Assembly (NCBI RefSeq): GCF_014633365.1
Contig: NC_068341.1
Location: 7,440,001-7,504,000 of the forward strand
From: Diospyros lotus
Taxonomy: Eukaryota; Streptophyta; Magnoliopsida; Ericales; Ebenaceae
Length of the DNA: 64,000 bases
Direction of reading: 5' to 3'
Both the position numbers and the translations under genes were made by a program. Shown one piece after another: positions 13,690 to 24,949 of this stretch. The number at the start of each line of letters is the position of its first letter. Within the stretch, counting starts at the first letter, position 1. Below the pieces are notes generated by a model. That model worked only from the letters and a program-made list of their open reading frames with translations, was not told where the DNA came from and made no database searches.

Positions 13690-13760
13690 TAGAGGACTGT
13701 GTACTGTGAGGAGGAGGAGGAGGAGGAGGAAGAAGGAGGAGAAGAAGAAGAAACCTCGAG
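13690..13760 (-). repeat. GGA-rich purine tract in the nucleotidase 5' leader
   Basis: A gaggaggagg... and gaagaagaag tract lies 20-90 bp upstream of the ATG at 13,673. On the mRNA strand it reads as a CT-rich leader, common in plant 5' UTRs. It also creates spurious Glu/Lys-rich open frames on the plus strand. Confidence 0.7.
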
Positions 13761-13860
13761 AAGGAGAGAAAAGACAGCGACGCGGAAGAGGAAGAAGACT
13801 GCTTGGTCTCTTCACACACTGCGTTGGAAGCGAAAGGGAACGGATTCAGAACTGAAAATG

Positions 13861-14023
13861 GAACCTATTGGGTTTGTAATAATAAATCCATGAATACAAT
13901 TCTGATTTCTGAATTGGGAGTTTGGTTGATGGGATAAATAGAAATTAAATTTTGTTACATTGGCCTTTAATTTAACTACTATTAATGGTCAGCCACACGT
14001 ACCAAATCACCTCGCCCCCCCCC

Positions 14024-14058
<35 letters not shown>

Positions 14059-14421
14059 CTATAATCTCTAGTCAAAAGAATAAGTACTCACAAACGTAGG
14101 ATAACAAAACACAATATGATTCGTATATATTCTTTTTAACTTTCTCTATTTGGTCATATGTATTCAAATGTATTTATTTATATTATATAGGTAATGTATA
14201 GGTAATATAAATACACTTTATTTATACATGATATGTATTTATTATATATTATTTTTAATCTTTAAATATTTTTATTGATTGGTAATAAATTATATTTTAA
14301 AATATTTCATCAATAAAAAATCTAAATACTCAAAATAAAAATAAAATACATTTATATTTTCGTGATCAATTATTGCCTGATGTGGGGCTTTTGTGTTGTG
14401 GGGTTCTGTGGGCTTGCGAAA
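13861..14421. other. Intergenic, with C-run and (CT)n microsatellite
   Basis: This non-coding stretch upstream of the nucleotidase gene has a C11 run (14014-14024), a (CT)n run to about 14055, and then a very AT-rich block (14100-14360). No gene is seen. Confidence 0.6.
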
Positions 14422-14557
14422 TGGGCCAAGCAGTTGTACTTGGAAAATGGGCTCCGAAGGGTAAAAAATATTAGGGAAACCCTAACTACGTGGGGTATGA
14501 ATTGGGCCATGAAATGGACTGTTAATGGGCCTAAACAAGTTGAAAAGGAAAAGCCCA
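14422..14557. promoter_or_regulatory. Site II / telo-box promoter module
   Basis: Within 136 bp there are TGGGCC at 14422, TGGGCT at 14448, TGGGCC at 14503, TGGGCC at 14526 and AAGCCCA at 14551. A telo-box AAACCCTAA (14477-14485) is preceded directly by TTAGGG, so 14471-14485 is an inverted pair TTAGGG-AAA-CCCTAA. TGGGCY (site II) with telo-boxes is a known combination in plant promoters of ribosomal, mitochondrial and proliferation genes. The nearest start codon is the nucleotidase ATG about 750 bp away on the minus strand; ABCB starts about 1.5 kb away on the plus strand. Which gene it serves is inference. Confidence 0.55.
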
Positions 14558-16082
14558 AACGTCTAATTCAAAAGAAGATTAGGTTCATAGTCCAAGGATT
14601 TATATAATTAATGCTTTTGCTAATAAATCAACCACCGACTGACCATCTTAAGTAAGATGCCCCACTTGACGATTAAAAACGTCATTACCAAATCATTTAA
14701 TTTACATAAAAGAAATCATATTTTTCAAAGTGATTTTGAGCAATATAACATCACCAACAACTCTTCCTTTCTCTTGAAAAAGAAAGGAATATGCCAGGTT
14801 TGCTTACAGTTTGATCTGAGGATGGAGCTGAAGAATTTAGCTTTTGTCCGCTTTGTTTGATGTGATTCCAACCAATCCCATTTTTAAAAAAACCAATAAG
14901 AGATAAACAAACAAAAGTGTAGCATTCTGGGTGGTTGTCATTGTTCTTTCAAATTAATTTGGATCGATCTCTTTCGCTACGCATGCATTTGAAAGCTTTG
15001 TTCTTGCCTTGACGCTTCGTATTTGCTTTGGTACAGCTGCTAGGTATAATCAGCAATGTCCATCTTCAAAGTAACTCGAAAAGCTTCTGTTGCTTTGTTT
15101 TAGGCTAGCCATAATTTTCGTGACGTTTAGCAAGTTAAAATTCATATGGCCAAACCTATCTCGTGAAATTAAGACATGGTGGTAATTGTTAATGTTTTAA
15201 ACAAATTCGATATGGCTGTCCAAACTGATTCTTACAGCCATCGTCAAGATCTCTAGTTTGGACCATCCTTTGAATTGATTAAGTAAGATCTGTATTATTA
15301 AGTAACCTAATCTCCATAAAGGACATTAATTTAGCTAATACCAAAACCGTATGTAACTGTCAGGAGATGGGGCAGCAGCTTACATCATGCACTTCCACTT
15401 TTAATTTTAGCAGCAAGCGCTTGAACCTTAAGCTGGCAAGATGAGTTGACTTTGATAGATGCAGAATGCCATTACCATTGAAGAAGAGAACAAGAAGCTG
15501 AAAAATGACCGTTGTCCAGAACATATTTTTAACCAAATAGAACCTTTCTGAGATTATGAAATTTAACTTCTTTACACGGAGTTTCTAAGTCCAATTTCCG
15601 CTGCTTGGAATAAAGAACAGAGGATATAATATAAGGGTTTTTGATTCTGTGTCTCACTTGAGGAGGAGGAAACTTGGCATTCAAGTGGGAATCACAGCTA
15701 ACCTTGTTCCTTTCAATGATCTTCTTGAGGAGTTTAATGTTTGTGGGACCTAAAACAACCACCTTGCACGGATTTAATTGCAAGCTCACTAGCTCCACTA
15801 TCAAGTTGTCAGTTGAAGCAGCTCAGGAATTTTTGCTTTTCGATCTTCTTACTTAGCTCCCAATTGAGCACACTTCCTAAGCAAGCAGTTGGAGTCTTTT
15901 ACTTCAACATTTTTTGTTCAAATTCCAGATGTTACTTTCCAGGAAACAATCGACTGCCTTTTGTTTCTAGGAGTTGGAATCACTACAGAGTTCCTAAAGG
16001 GTGCTAACAAGGTTTGTCTTTCGAGTTGTACTTCAAAGCTAATCAACTCTAGTTGTAGGTTCTGAATCAAATAATTGGAAAA
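14558..16082. other. Intergenic region and 5' flank of the ABCB gene
   Basis: There is no supported gene here. Short open frames near 14,650, 15,530 and 15,740 have no recognisable domain. The right part should contain the ABCB promoter and 5' UTR, but I cannot place a transcription start. Confidence 0.5.
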
Positions 16083-19000
16083 ATGCCCGAGGAAAATGGT
16101 TTCAATGGAGATACACGCGCTGAGCAGTCCATTGCGACAACACCACATTCACTGGAAATGGAGAAAGAGGAAACCCCAGAAAAGCCAAACAGCTTACAAG
16201 AGGGACAATCGCAAAAGAAAGAGGAAGGCGCTAAAACTATTCCATTCCACAAGCTCTTCTCCTTTGCCGACTACATTGACTACATATTAATGCTCCTGGG
16301 GACAGTAACTGCTATTGGAAGTGGGATTTGCTTGCCCCTAGTGGCTGTGCTATTAGGAGAGCTAATTGATTCCTTTGGACAGAGTGACTCCAAACAAGTT
16401 GTCCATCAAGTTTCCAAGGTATTGCATAGCTTGAGAGAGAATCCTCTCATAAATTTGGAAAACTGGCTTGATCTCTCCCAAATCTTGTCCTGGATAATGG
16501 TTTTTCTATGGACAATTTGGGTGTCCCTACTCAAATTATCTCATGTTTTTCCCATATCAACTGAAATAAATCGAATATAACAGCATTAAATAAGCAGGTA
16601 AACTTACTTTTTTAGGCTTACTGCTCCTCTGAACTTGATTTCAGGTTTCTCTTAAGTATGTCTACTTGGCCCTGGGAGCTGGTCTTGCAGCATTTTCTCG
16701 TAAGTGCATAGGGCTCCTTGCTGTTGTATAAACTTTTTAGTATCCTATTTTCACATGACGGATAATTCTTTAAGCCAAGAGAATTAATTGAGAAACTTAG
16801 TTTTATGATTGGCAGAGGTCGTCTGCTGGATGGTTACCGGGGAAAGACAGGCTGCACGCATCAGATGTATATACTTGCGAGCCATATTGAGACAAGATAT
16901 TGGATTTTTTGACAAGGAAACTAGTACAGGAGAAATTGTTGGGAGGATGTCAGACGATGCCTTCCTGATTCAGGATGCCATGGGTGAGAAGGTCTGCCTT
17001 GGAGACATGGAAGAACAAAATTATTCATTGGTGTTGAGTTTTTCTTTCAAGAATCTATTAAGTGATATCACCTCATTAACCGTTCATGGCAGGTTGGGAA
17101 GTTTATACAGTTGGCGGCTGCATTCTTTGGAGGCTTTGCAATTGCTCTTATCAAAGGGTGGCTTCTCACCATGGTCATGCTCTGTTCAATCCCACTTCTA
17201 ATCATCTCTGCCGCCATCCTGACCGTTTTAATAGCAAAGCTAACGTCTCGTGGACAGAGTGCTTATTCTGTAGCTGGAACTGTAGTTGAACAGACAATTA
17301 GCTCAATTAGAACCGTATGACAAAAGGACTGACAAAAGCATTTAAAATCCCCCCTCCCCCTCCCACTCCCCCTCCCACCTTGCTATTCTTGAACTTTTTT
17401 TATTTTTCATGGAAAGTGGCTCTTTCTGTGCAGGTTGCATCATTTACGGGGGAAGGGCAAGCTATAGAAAGATACGACAAGGCTCTTCTTAAAGCTTACA
17501 GAGCTGGTGTACAATCTGGTCTGGCAGCCGGCTTGGGCTCGGGTGTATTTATGTTTCTCATATTCTGCAGCTATGCCTTGGCAGTATGGTATAGTGCTAA
17601 AATGATTATACACAAGGGTTACACAGGAGGACAAGTGATAAATGTAGTTTCTGCTGTGTTGACTGGTTCATTGTGAGTTGTCTTCTGCCCTTTTTTCTCA
17701 TTTCTATCGTCATTATATATGCATGCTTGGTTATATACTTCTACACGCACTAGATTACTGTGACATCGATGCTTGGGGGATGACAAAGATACTCACAAGC
17801 CGCCTGGAACTTGCAGCTCGTTTGGGCAGGCATCGCCCTGCCTCAATGCATTTGCTTCTGGACGAGCTGCAGCTGTCAAAATGTTTGAGATCATTAATAG
17901 GAAGCCAAAGATTGATTCCTATGACAACGATGGGCTGAAACTGGAAAATATCTATGGTGATATCGAGTTAAAGGATGTGTACTTTAGTTACCCATCAAGA
18001 CCAGATGAGCCCATTTTCAGTGGATTCTGCCTCTGTATACCGCCGGGAACAACTGCAGCTTTGGTTGGACAAAGTGGAAGCGGAAAATCAACAGTAATCA
18101 GCTTGATAGAAAGGTTTTATGACCCTCAAGCCGGTGAAGTTCTAATAGATGGCGTCAATATTAAAGAGTTCCAGCTTCGCTGGATCAGAGAGAGAATTGG
18201 TCTTGTTAGCCAAGAGCCTGCACTGTTTGCTTCAAGCATTAGAGACAATATATCATATGGGAAGGAAGGGGCAAGCATACAAGAAATTAAAGCTGCTGCA
18301 GAGCTTGCCAATGCTGCCAAGTTCATAGAGAAACTGCCCAAGGTCTAAATTTGGAACTTTTTTTGCATATTTTTGTTTAAGAAAGTGATTGCATCAAATC
18401 TTTTCTCTTGCTATTCAATGCATTCAGGGACTGGATACGATGGTTGGTGAACATGGAAGCCAACTATCCGGTGGCCAGAAGCAAAGGCTTGCAATAGCTA
18501 GAGCAGTACTGAAGAACCCCAGGATTCTGCTTCTTGATGAAGCAACAAGTGCTCTCGATGCAGAATCTGAAAGGACCGTGCAAGAGGCACTGGACAAGGT
18601 CATGATCAACCGAACTACCATACTTGTAGCCCATCGATTAGTTACAGTGAAGAATGCAGACGTGATCGCTGTGATTCATCAAGGAAAAGTTGTCGAGAAA
18701 GGTTAGCTTGATAGTTATAGCAGTCCGAGGTGCTCTGAGAGCTAAGTTCAAGAAAAGGCTATTACATCCCCCAGTAGATAATCTCTAGTGCTAATGGTAA
18801 TTGCTTTCTACTCAACAGGTTCCCACTTGGAGCTAGTACAGGATCCGGAAGGAGCATATTCCAAGCTTATTCACCTTCAAGAACTTAGCAACCAGTCAGA
18901 ACCTAAAACTGCAGATGACCAGGACAGACTAGATATAGGTGTTGATTCTGGAAGACATTCAGGTCAAGGAATGTCCATCTTAAGATCTGTTAGTCGATGC

Positions 19001-21258
19001 TCACCTGGAATTGGCAACAGTAGCCATAGCTCGTCCTCAGTTTCTTCTGGTGTACCTACTGCAATCAATGTCCCGGAGAAAGAAACTGCAGAACTAAGAA
19101 CTAGAGCTTCAGCAGCCCCACTTTGCCGCTTAGCATATCTGAACAAGCCAGAGATTCCAGTTCTGCTACTTGGTTCAATAGCTGCAGTGGCAAGTGGTCT
19201 AGTTATGCCAATTTTTAGTGTACTTATGGCCAACATGATTAAAATCTTCTATGAGCCGGCTCACAAGCTCCAAAAGGATTCCAAATTCTGGGCATTGATG
19301 TTTGTTGTTCTTGGTGTGGCTAATTTATTGGCAACACCAGCAAGAACATACTTTTTCAGCGTGGCAGGATGCAGGTTGATAAGGAGGCTGCGATTAATGT
19401 GCTTCGAGAAAGTGGTTCACATGGAGATAAGCTGGTTTGATGAAGCAGAGCACTCCAGCGGCACAATTGGTGCACGGCTTTCCGCAGATGCTACTATGGT
19501 GAGAGGTCTGGTTGGGGACACACTTGCTCTGGCTGTTCAGAATGCTGCAACAGCAATTGCCGGGTTGTTTGTCGCTTTCCAGGCAAACTGGCAATTGTCT
19601 CTTATCATCCTCTTCATGGTACCGCTAATAGGACTCCAAGGATACGCTCATATGAAGTTCGTCAGTGGATTCAGTGCAGATGCAAAGGTAATTATCTCCA
19701 AACTTAGAACTTGATTTACCATACATCTAAATCCTCCTCTGCAGAAGACAAAATCATTTCGTTGCTGCAACTGCTTAATATCAGAAGCCAGATAGAATCT
19801 ATTTGATCAACTTGACAGTGCTAAAAGAACTTCAAATCCCGCAGAAATTATACGAAGAAGCAAGTCAGATCGCTAGTGATGCAGTAGGAAGCATTAGAAC
19901 AGTTGCATCTTTCTGTGCAGAAGAGAAGGTGATGAAGCTATACCAGATGAAATGCGAGGGCCCGATCAAGGCAGGAATAAAGCAAGGCCTAATTAGCGGG
20001 ATGGCTTTCGGATTGACCTTGCTCTTCCTCTACCTAGTCCATGCAACCAGTTTCTATGCCGGAGCTCGACTTATGGAGGCTGGCAAGATGGACTTCCCTC
20101 AAGTTTTTCAGGTAATTCAGATTGTTTGTTTACCATTTCTGATAACTGGCAATGGAGATTTCATTTGATGGCTTCTTCACGTTGGCTTGCAGGTTTTCTT
20201 CGGTCTCAGTATGTCAGCCATTGGCATCTCTCAATCGGGAGCCCTAGCTCCCGATTCCAGCAAAGCCAACAGCGCTGCAGTCTCTATATTTAAGATTCTA
20301 GACCAGAAATCCAAGATAGACTCCAGCGATGAACATGGAACAACAATGGAAAACGTCAAGGGAGATATTGAGTTTCGGCACGTGAGTTTCAAGTATCCCG
20401 CCCGACCTGACGTTCAAATTCTCCGGGATCTTTGCCTGACCATTCGCTCCGGCAAGGTAACTTGGCGCCGATTCTAATACCTTACTAGTTATCAAATCTG
20501 AATCTCAGACGCTGAAATTAGGGTTTTGATCAGACGGTGGCTTTGGTCGGCGAAAGCGGAAGCGGGAAATCAACAGTAATAGCTCTGCTGCAAAGATTTT
20601 ACGATCCTTATTCGGGCGAGATTACACTGGATGGAGTTGGAATCCAGAGGCTAAAGTTGAAATGGCTGAGACAGCAGATGGGGCTGGTAAGCCAGGAGCC
20701 TGTCCTGTTCAACGAAACCATCCAATCCAATATCGCCTACGGAAAGGCCAGCAGCGCGACAGAGGCAGAAATCATCTCAGCAGCACAATTGGCAAACGCT
20801 CACAATTTCATCAGCAGCTTACAGCAGGTGAGTCCAAAAAAGGAACAGAAAAGTTGTTCAAGCGCCATGAATGATGGAAAATCTTTCTTATCAATTGCGT
20901 TTAGGGATACGAGACAATGGTTGGGGAGCGAGGGATGCAGTTATCCGGCGGGCAGAAGCAGCGCGTGGCCATTGCGCGAGCCCTAGTGAAGTCGCCAAGA
21001 GTGTTGCTGCTAGACGAAGCCACCAGTGCTCTTGATGCCGAATCCGAGAAGGTGGTTCAAGAGGCGTTGGATCGAGCAATGGTGGATAGAACCACGGTGG
21101 TAGTGGCTCACCGGCTGTCGACAATCAAGAACGTGGATTTCATTGCTGTGCTTAAAAACGGAGCCATTGCAGAGGCGGGAAGACATGATACTTTGATCAA
21201 CGTCAGGGATGGAATCTATGCCTCTTTGGTGGCCCTGCACACCAGTGCTCCATCCTAA
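16083..21258 (+). CDS. Full-length ABC transporter B family protein (MDR/P-glycoprotein type), 12 exons
   Basis: Exons 16083-16418, 16645-16699, 16816-16991, 17093-17314, 17434-17672, 17817-18342, 18428-18701, 18819-19687, 19845-20111, 20193-20456, 20534-20827 and 20905-21258 join in frame into 3,876 nt, or 1,291 aa. That is the usual full-length ABCB size. Order is TMD1-NBD1-linker-TMD2-NBD2. NBD1 has Walker [10 protein letters not shown] (about 427-435), signature LSGGQ (531-535) and Walker B ILLLDE (551-556). NBD2 has GESGSGKST (1082-1090), LSGGQ (1187-1191) and VLLLDE (1207-1212). Both carry the Ala-His-Arg switch. All catalytic motifs are intact in both halves, so it should be an ATP-driven membrane exporter. 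Sequence is closest, from memory, to the Arabidopsis ABCB4/11/21 and ABCB3/5/9 clade, which includes auxin transporters. Substrate cannot be told. The ATG at 16083 opens the hydrophilic tail that precedes TMD1 in this family. Confidence 0.95.
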
Positions 21259-21746
21259 GATTGTAACCCTTTTGAATATGAGTCCCCCCATAAGCATGAG
21301 CTTCCACGTCCCACTTTTAGGTGGGAACCTTGGTCTCGCAAATGGTATCAAAGCCAATCAAAGATCACTATCATGCAAATATGAATTCGAATCATGTCAG
21401 TGTTTTGAGATTAATTATGGAATTTCTATTCTTTGTTTAAGAACTGGAACAGAACAGCTTACTAAAACACAAAATATATGAGCTGCATGCTACTCACTGA
21501 TTAGGAAGTGGCAAGTCGGGAACTGTCCATCAAATGATTTCCAATAGGGAATTCTGTTATAGTTTGCCAACTTTGCCTTTTAAAAGATATTACTCACACA
21601 AACTGAATATATGAAAATAACAAAAATCCAAAACATAGGGGGGGCTACCATATTAAACAGTTGAATTAGAATGAGTTCGCCTTGCATCAAGCCTAACCAC
21701 AACAATAACCAAAATCCTCAATACAACACAAGCTGGAGGAATATAC
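21259..21746. other. 3' flank of ABCB gene
   Basis: Non-coding DNA after the ABCB stop codon, expected to hold the 3' UTR. A possible poly(A)-signal-like AT stretch lies near 21,470. No other gene is seen. Confidence 0.5.
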
Positions 21747-22007
21747 TGTCACGGTCATAGGGTTATAACAATAATTACAGTTTATTGCAATTACTGCATT
21801 GTACCTTGCTGTAATATTTTTGCTGCTGTTATAACTAGTAAAACTAAAAGCTAGAAGGCCTATAAATAGGCTACTACTTGAAAGATGAGAATTCATTGTG
21901 AAATAACAGAATTATTTCCCTCTAAAAACTTCCTTCTCTCTCTCTCTCTCTCTCGATTTCTTCCTAAATACCTAAAGAACCCCTAGGTCAGGTCTAGGAA
22001 CCTGACA
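21747..22007 (+). mobile_element. Solo LTR, 261 bp, with TATAC target duplication
   Basis: It begins TGTCA and ends TGACA. Perfect 5-bp direct repeats TATAC flank it at 21742-21746 and 22008-22012. Inside is a TATAAATA box (about 21860) followed by a pyrimidine-rich (CT)n leader, as in plant LTR promoters. No internal retrotransposon region exists, so it is a solo LTR. Confidence 0.85.
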
Positions 22008-22685
22008 TATACCAACACATTGCCCAAAGTTCCAAGAAGCAATTCCATGAACTTCACAAACTCCACATACGCATTCATACACATAAATAGCAACAAGCTA
22101 CCAAACAGCAAACTGACACTAATCCCCTGCACAAATTTAGTGTTCTAAGTGATTTTATGTTGTCTTGTGTTCTTTTTAAGTTTTTTTTTTACAAGGAGGA
22201 CATCACTCCCCATATGAATAAGCATATATGTGAGGCAAATAAAAGAAGGAAACATTGGAGGAATGGAGGATAACTATCAAAACAGTAGTAAACAAATTTA
22301 AAAGAGGCAACTTACTGAACACCATAATACCATATGATCCTATGGCCTAATATATAGTAACAAATTCGTCAACTAATAATTTTGTTCCCCTTTTTTCTTT
22401 GGGATGAGCAAGGGGCTTTAGGAAGTCTAGACAAAGATGTAACAAGTGTCTTAGACAGTGAAAAGTCCACTCAGAGAAGCAAAGCTAAAACATCATGATG
22501 GTGCAGAAGTTCCCAAGCCCAACCAAGAGAAGAGGTAAAACCATAACTTGAAATTTATGAGGAAGGAAAACCGAATACATTGTCAGACTACACGACTATC
22601 ATTACTATGAACGAATAACAAGTGATGCCATAACAAGTTCCTGTTTAACTGGGGCAGACAGATACACCACCGCACACCTTATAAA
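22008..22685. other. Intergenic region between ABCB and RTF2 (convergent 3' ends)
   Basis: Non-coding and moderately AT-rich; should contain the RTF2 3' UTR on the minus strand. No feature is recognised. Confidence 0.5.
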
Positions 22686-23849
22686 TCAGTTCCTACCAAG
22701 TGGGAGAGATCTGCAAGAATATGTCTCCTTAAAATCAGACTTCTTTGATGAGGTGAAAATTGAGGCATATACTTCTTTGGTAGAGTTAGCTGGTGCCATA
22801 TCAGCTGCCTTGAAGCGTTTTGCCACACCATTACTTGAACCATTAACTTCAACCCTTCCAGATGCCGCAACATCCTTAGCAACCTTACTATTTCCTTTAA
22901 CTTTTCCCAATGCTTTATCCGTTGCCTTCCCATCAGTTCCACGTTTCATGCCACTCAATCGCGCCGAATCCAAACAGACATTATCCCCAGGGAAAACACC
23001 CGCTTCCCCATTCTTCACCTTCTTTGCTTTCTTCTCCTTCAATTGCACCTTCTCCTTCTCCATCCTCTTCCTCAAAGCAGCTACCTCTTCATCATTCCCA
23101 TTGATCACAATTTTGTCAGCTTCAGAAAACTCTTTGTGACAAACTAAACATGCCGAGGACTTCACTTCCTTCAAGGCCTTGGCACTTAACACGTGGCCAC
23201 AAGACCTCAAAACAAAAAATCTGTACTTTCCATTGAACTCTAATCCTGTGATCGGGCACTGGAACTGGGTCTGACCGTTCACGTTCTCATCTAATTCTAA
23301 CCCTGGAATCATCGAAAGATGAACTCCGATCATGTCCTTCAAACCCTTGATATGCCCAAAAGCCTTTGGCAATTTCTTGGACAACAGAGCCTTCACAAGC
23401 GCCTCCTTATTGAACAGATTCCCAAGCATATCCACCACCACCGGATGCTTCAATGGCTCGTTCGACAGCGCGCAGTTTAGCCATTTCGACAGCCTCTGCT
23501 CATTGGGGTCGACTTTATCCGGCTTCTTGATGGCGTACATGTTAAGATAACAGTCGCGGGACTCCGCCCCCGTGGCGCCGCCATCACCTCCGCCGCCGCG
23601 GAGGCGGAGGCGAAGCGTGAGCGTGGACATAGGGGCAATCCGAGAATTCTGCAGTGTGGTGGCGTCAGGCAGGGATCGGCCATTGGAGGTGAAGAAAGCG
23701 GAATCCGGGGCTTGAATTTGGGGAAAGAGGGAGCTTTTCAGGTGGCACAGCGTGAGATTTGAATCGAGGGTTAGGGCTAGGGCGCGACGAGGAATCTGGA
23801 GCTCTGGGGCTTCAACAAAGACCTGAACTTTAGGGGCTTTGGACTTCAT
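22686..23849 (-). CDS. RTF2: Replication termination factor 2 (RTF2) homologue with N-terminal ubiquitin-like domain
   Basis: Intronless, 387 aa from the ATG at 23,849. Residues 1-87 are ubiquitin-like and end in LRLRGG (82-87), the same last six residues as mature ubiquitin. The Rtf2 domain follows (about 98-260), with NCALSNEPLKHPVV near 125-138 and a degenerate RING-like segment FQCPITGLEF...LRSCGHV...ACLVCHKEF (197-241). The tail is Lys-rich and charged (260-387). Rtf2 acts at stalled replication forks in yeast and animals; plant RTF2 is also reported to affect pre-mRNA splicing. The start codon choice rests on the ubiquitin-like fold beginning at KVQVFVEAPE. The frame stays open to an upstream ATG at 24,026, so a longer protein is possible. 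The gene is divergent from the PPR gene. Confidence 0.93.
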   Translation of the reverse strand: MKSKAPKVQVFVEAPELQIPRRALALTLDSNLTLCHLKSSLFPQIQAPDSAFFTSNGRSLPDATTLQNSRIAPMSTLTLRLRLRGGGGDGGATGAESRDCYLNMYAIKKPDKVDPNEQRLSKWLNCALSNEPLKHPVVVDMLGNLFNKEALVKALLSKKLPKAFGHIKGLKDMIGVHLSMIPGLELDENVNGQTQFQCPITGLEFNGKYRFFVLRSCGHVLSAKALKEVKSSACLVCHKEFSEADKIVINGNDEEVAALRKRMEKEKVQLKEKKAKKVKNGEAGVFPGDNVCLDSARLSGMKRGTDGKATDKALGKVKGNSKVAKDVAASGRVEVNGSSNGVAKRFKAADMAPANSTKEVYASIFTSSKKSDFKETYSCRSLPLGRN

Positions 23850-23863
23850 TCTGCAAGGTTTTT

Positions 23864-23977
23864 GAATCAGGGTTTCGCGAAATTGAATTTTGTAAATCTG
23901 CAGCGTTGAAGACGCCGATTGAATCAGGGTTTCGCGAAATTGGATTTGGTAAATCTGCAAGGTTGAAGACGCCGATC
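23864..23977 (-). repeat. 57-bp tandem duplication in RTF2 5' leader
   Basis: Units 23864-23920 and 23921-23977 are each exactly 57 bp and differ at only a few bases. The length is a multiple of three and neither unit has a stop in the RTF2 frame. If translated from the ATG at 24,026 they would encode two copies of a 19-residue unit containing SASSTLQIY and IQFRETLIQ. Confidence 0.9.
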
Positions 23978-24059
23978 GCTGTATATGCAGTTGGCATTTG
24001 ATAATGATTAGGTAGACCCGCCCCATAAAAAAGGGTAGACCCGCACTGTGCTGTCAAGC

Positions 24060-24949
24060 CGAGCCGACTCCCGACGGAGATCGGGCTGGCACGGGCTGTT
24101 CACCTGACCCACTCAGCCCGCTAGGCTGGCCAAATGGCCTGGCCCGTTGGGCCTGTTGGCTCCAATCTTTTTAAATGTCAATTTTTGGAGAATGTTATTG
24201 GAAAATTAGAATAATACTTTTAAGAAACATTTTAATAAATAAAAAAAATTAATTGAACCTTAAATACAGATAATATAAAACATCAAATTGTTTTGTAGTA
24301 TGTTTTTTCACATCTTTCCAAGAAATATACATATCCAATTGGATTGCCAAACTTCAATGGACTGATTGGGTCGATAATTATTAAGATTAATATGAGAATA
24401 TAATAAACATTTTAGCATGTAAGAATATTAAAGGATTTATTCTAGATTTACATATAAAAAAAATGCTATTTTATTCGAATGTGATTGACGCACGAGATGA
24501 TTGAAGGTGTAAAAATGACAAAATTGCCATCACTTAGGGAAAATGATTATGTTTCCCTTCCTCTCTCTCCCCTTTCCATGACTGCCTTGCCGCTTAGCCT
24601 CACGTCGACTATCGTTGTATTGTCTCACTTTTTCGTCTTGCGCCAATTGAGATTGCATCACTTCGTCGCCTCTTTATTGTCGCCTCATTGTTGTTGTCCC
24701 ACGGTGAAGTCCAATCGCTTCATCCTGAATAAAATTCAAGCAGTCATCCTGTGTGCATGGGCGAATTTAAAGGTGAGCTGTGTGGGATTCAGCCCACAAC
24801 AAAAATTAAAATTTTAAGTTAAAAATTCAACTCAAATTCAGTTCAGCTCACCTGTGCGCCATCCATATTCGGGTAATATAGCAAGGTCCTTACACACATG
24901 AGTGTGACGGACTGGTGAGTTGCAACGCGGTCGGAAGAGTCCAACTGTG
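24060..24949. other. Divergent intergenic region between RTF2 and PPR gene
   Basis: A GC-rich block with several GGGCT/GGCCC words (24060-24170) lies about 200 bp upstream of RTF2 and could include promoter motifs. AT-rich DNA follows (24180-24480). Inverted 10-bp arms AGGTGAGCTG (about 24772) and CAGCTCACCT (about 24843) flank a 60-bp spacer just before the PPR gene. No gene is supported; the open frame at 24485-24817 has no recognisable domain. Confidence 0.45.

Noticed and set aside
13661..13893. Glu/Arg-rich plus-strand open frames
   Set aside because: They arise from the GGA/GAA tract in the 5' leader of the minus-strand gene; low complexity, no family.
14362..14607. 81-codon open frame over the promoter module
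   Set aside because: It overlaps the site II/telo-box cluster, has no domain and is better explained as promoter DNA.
24920..24949. N-terminal extension of the PPR protein
   Set aside because: The extension begins at TTG, not ATG; the first in-frame ATG is at 24,950.
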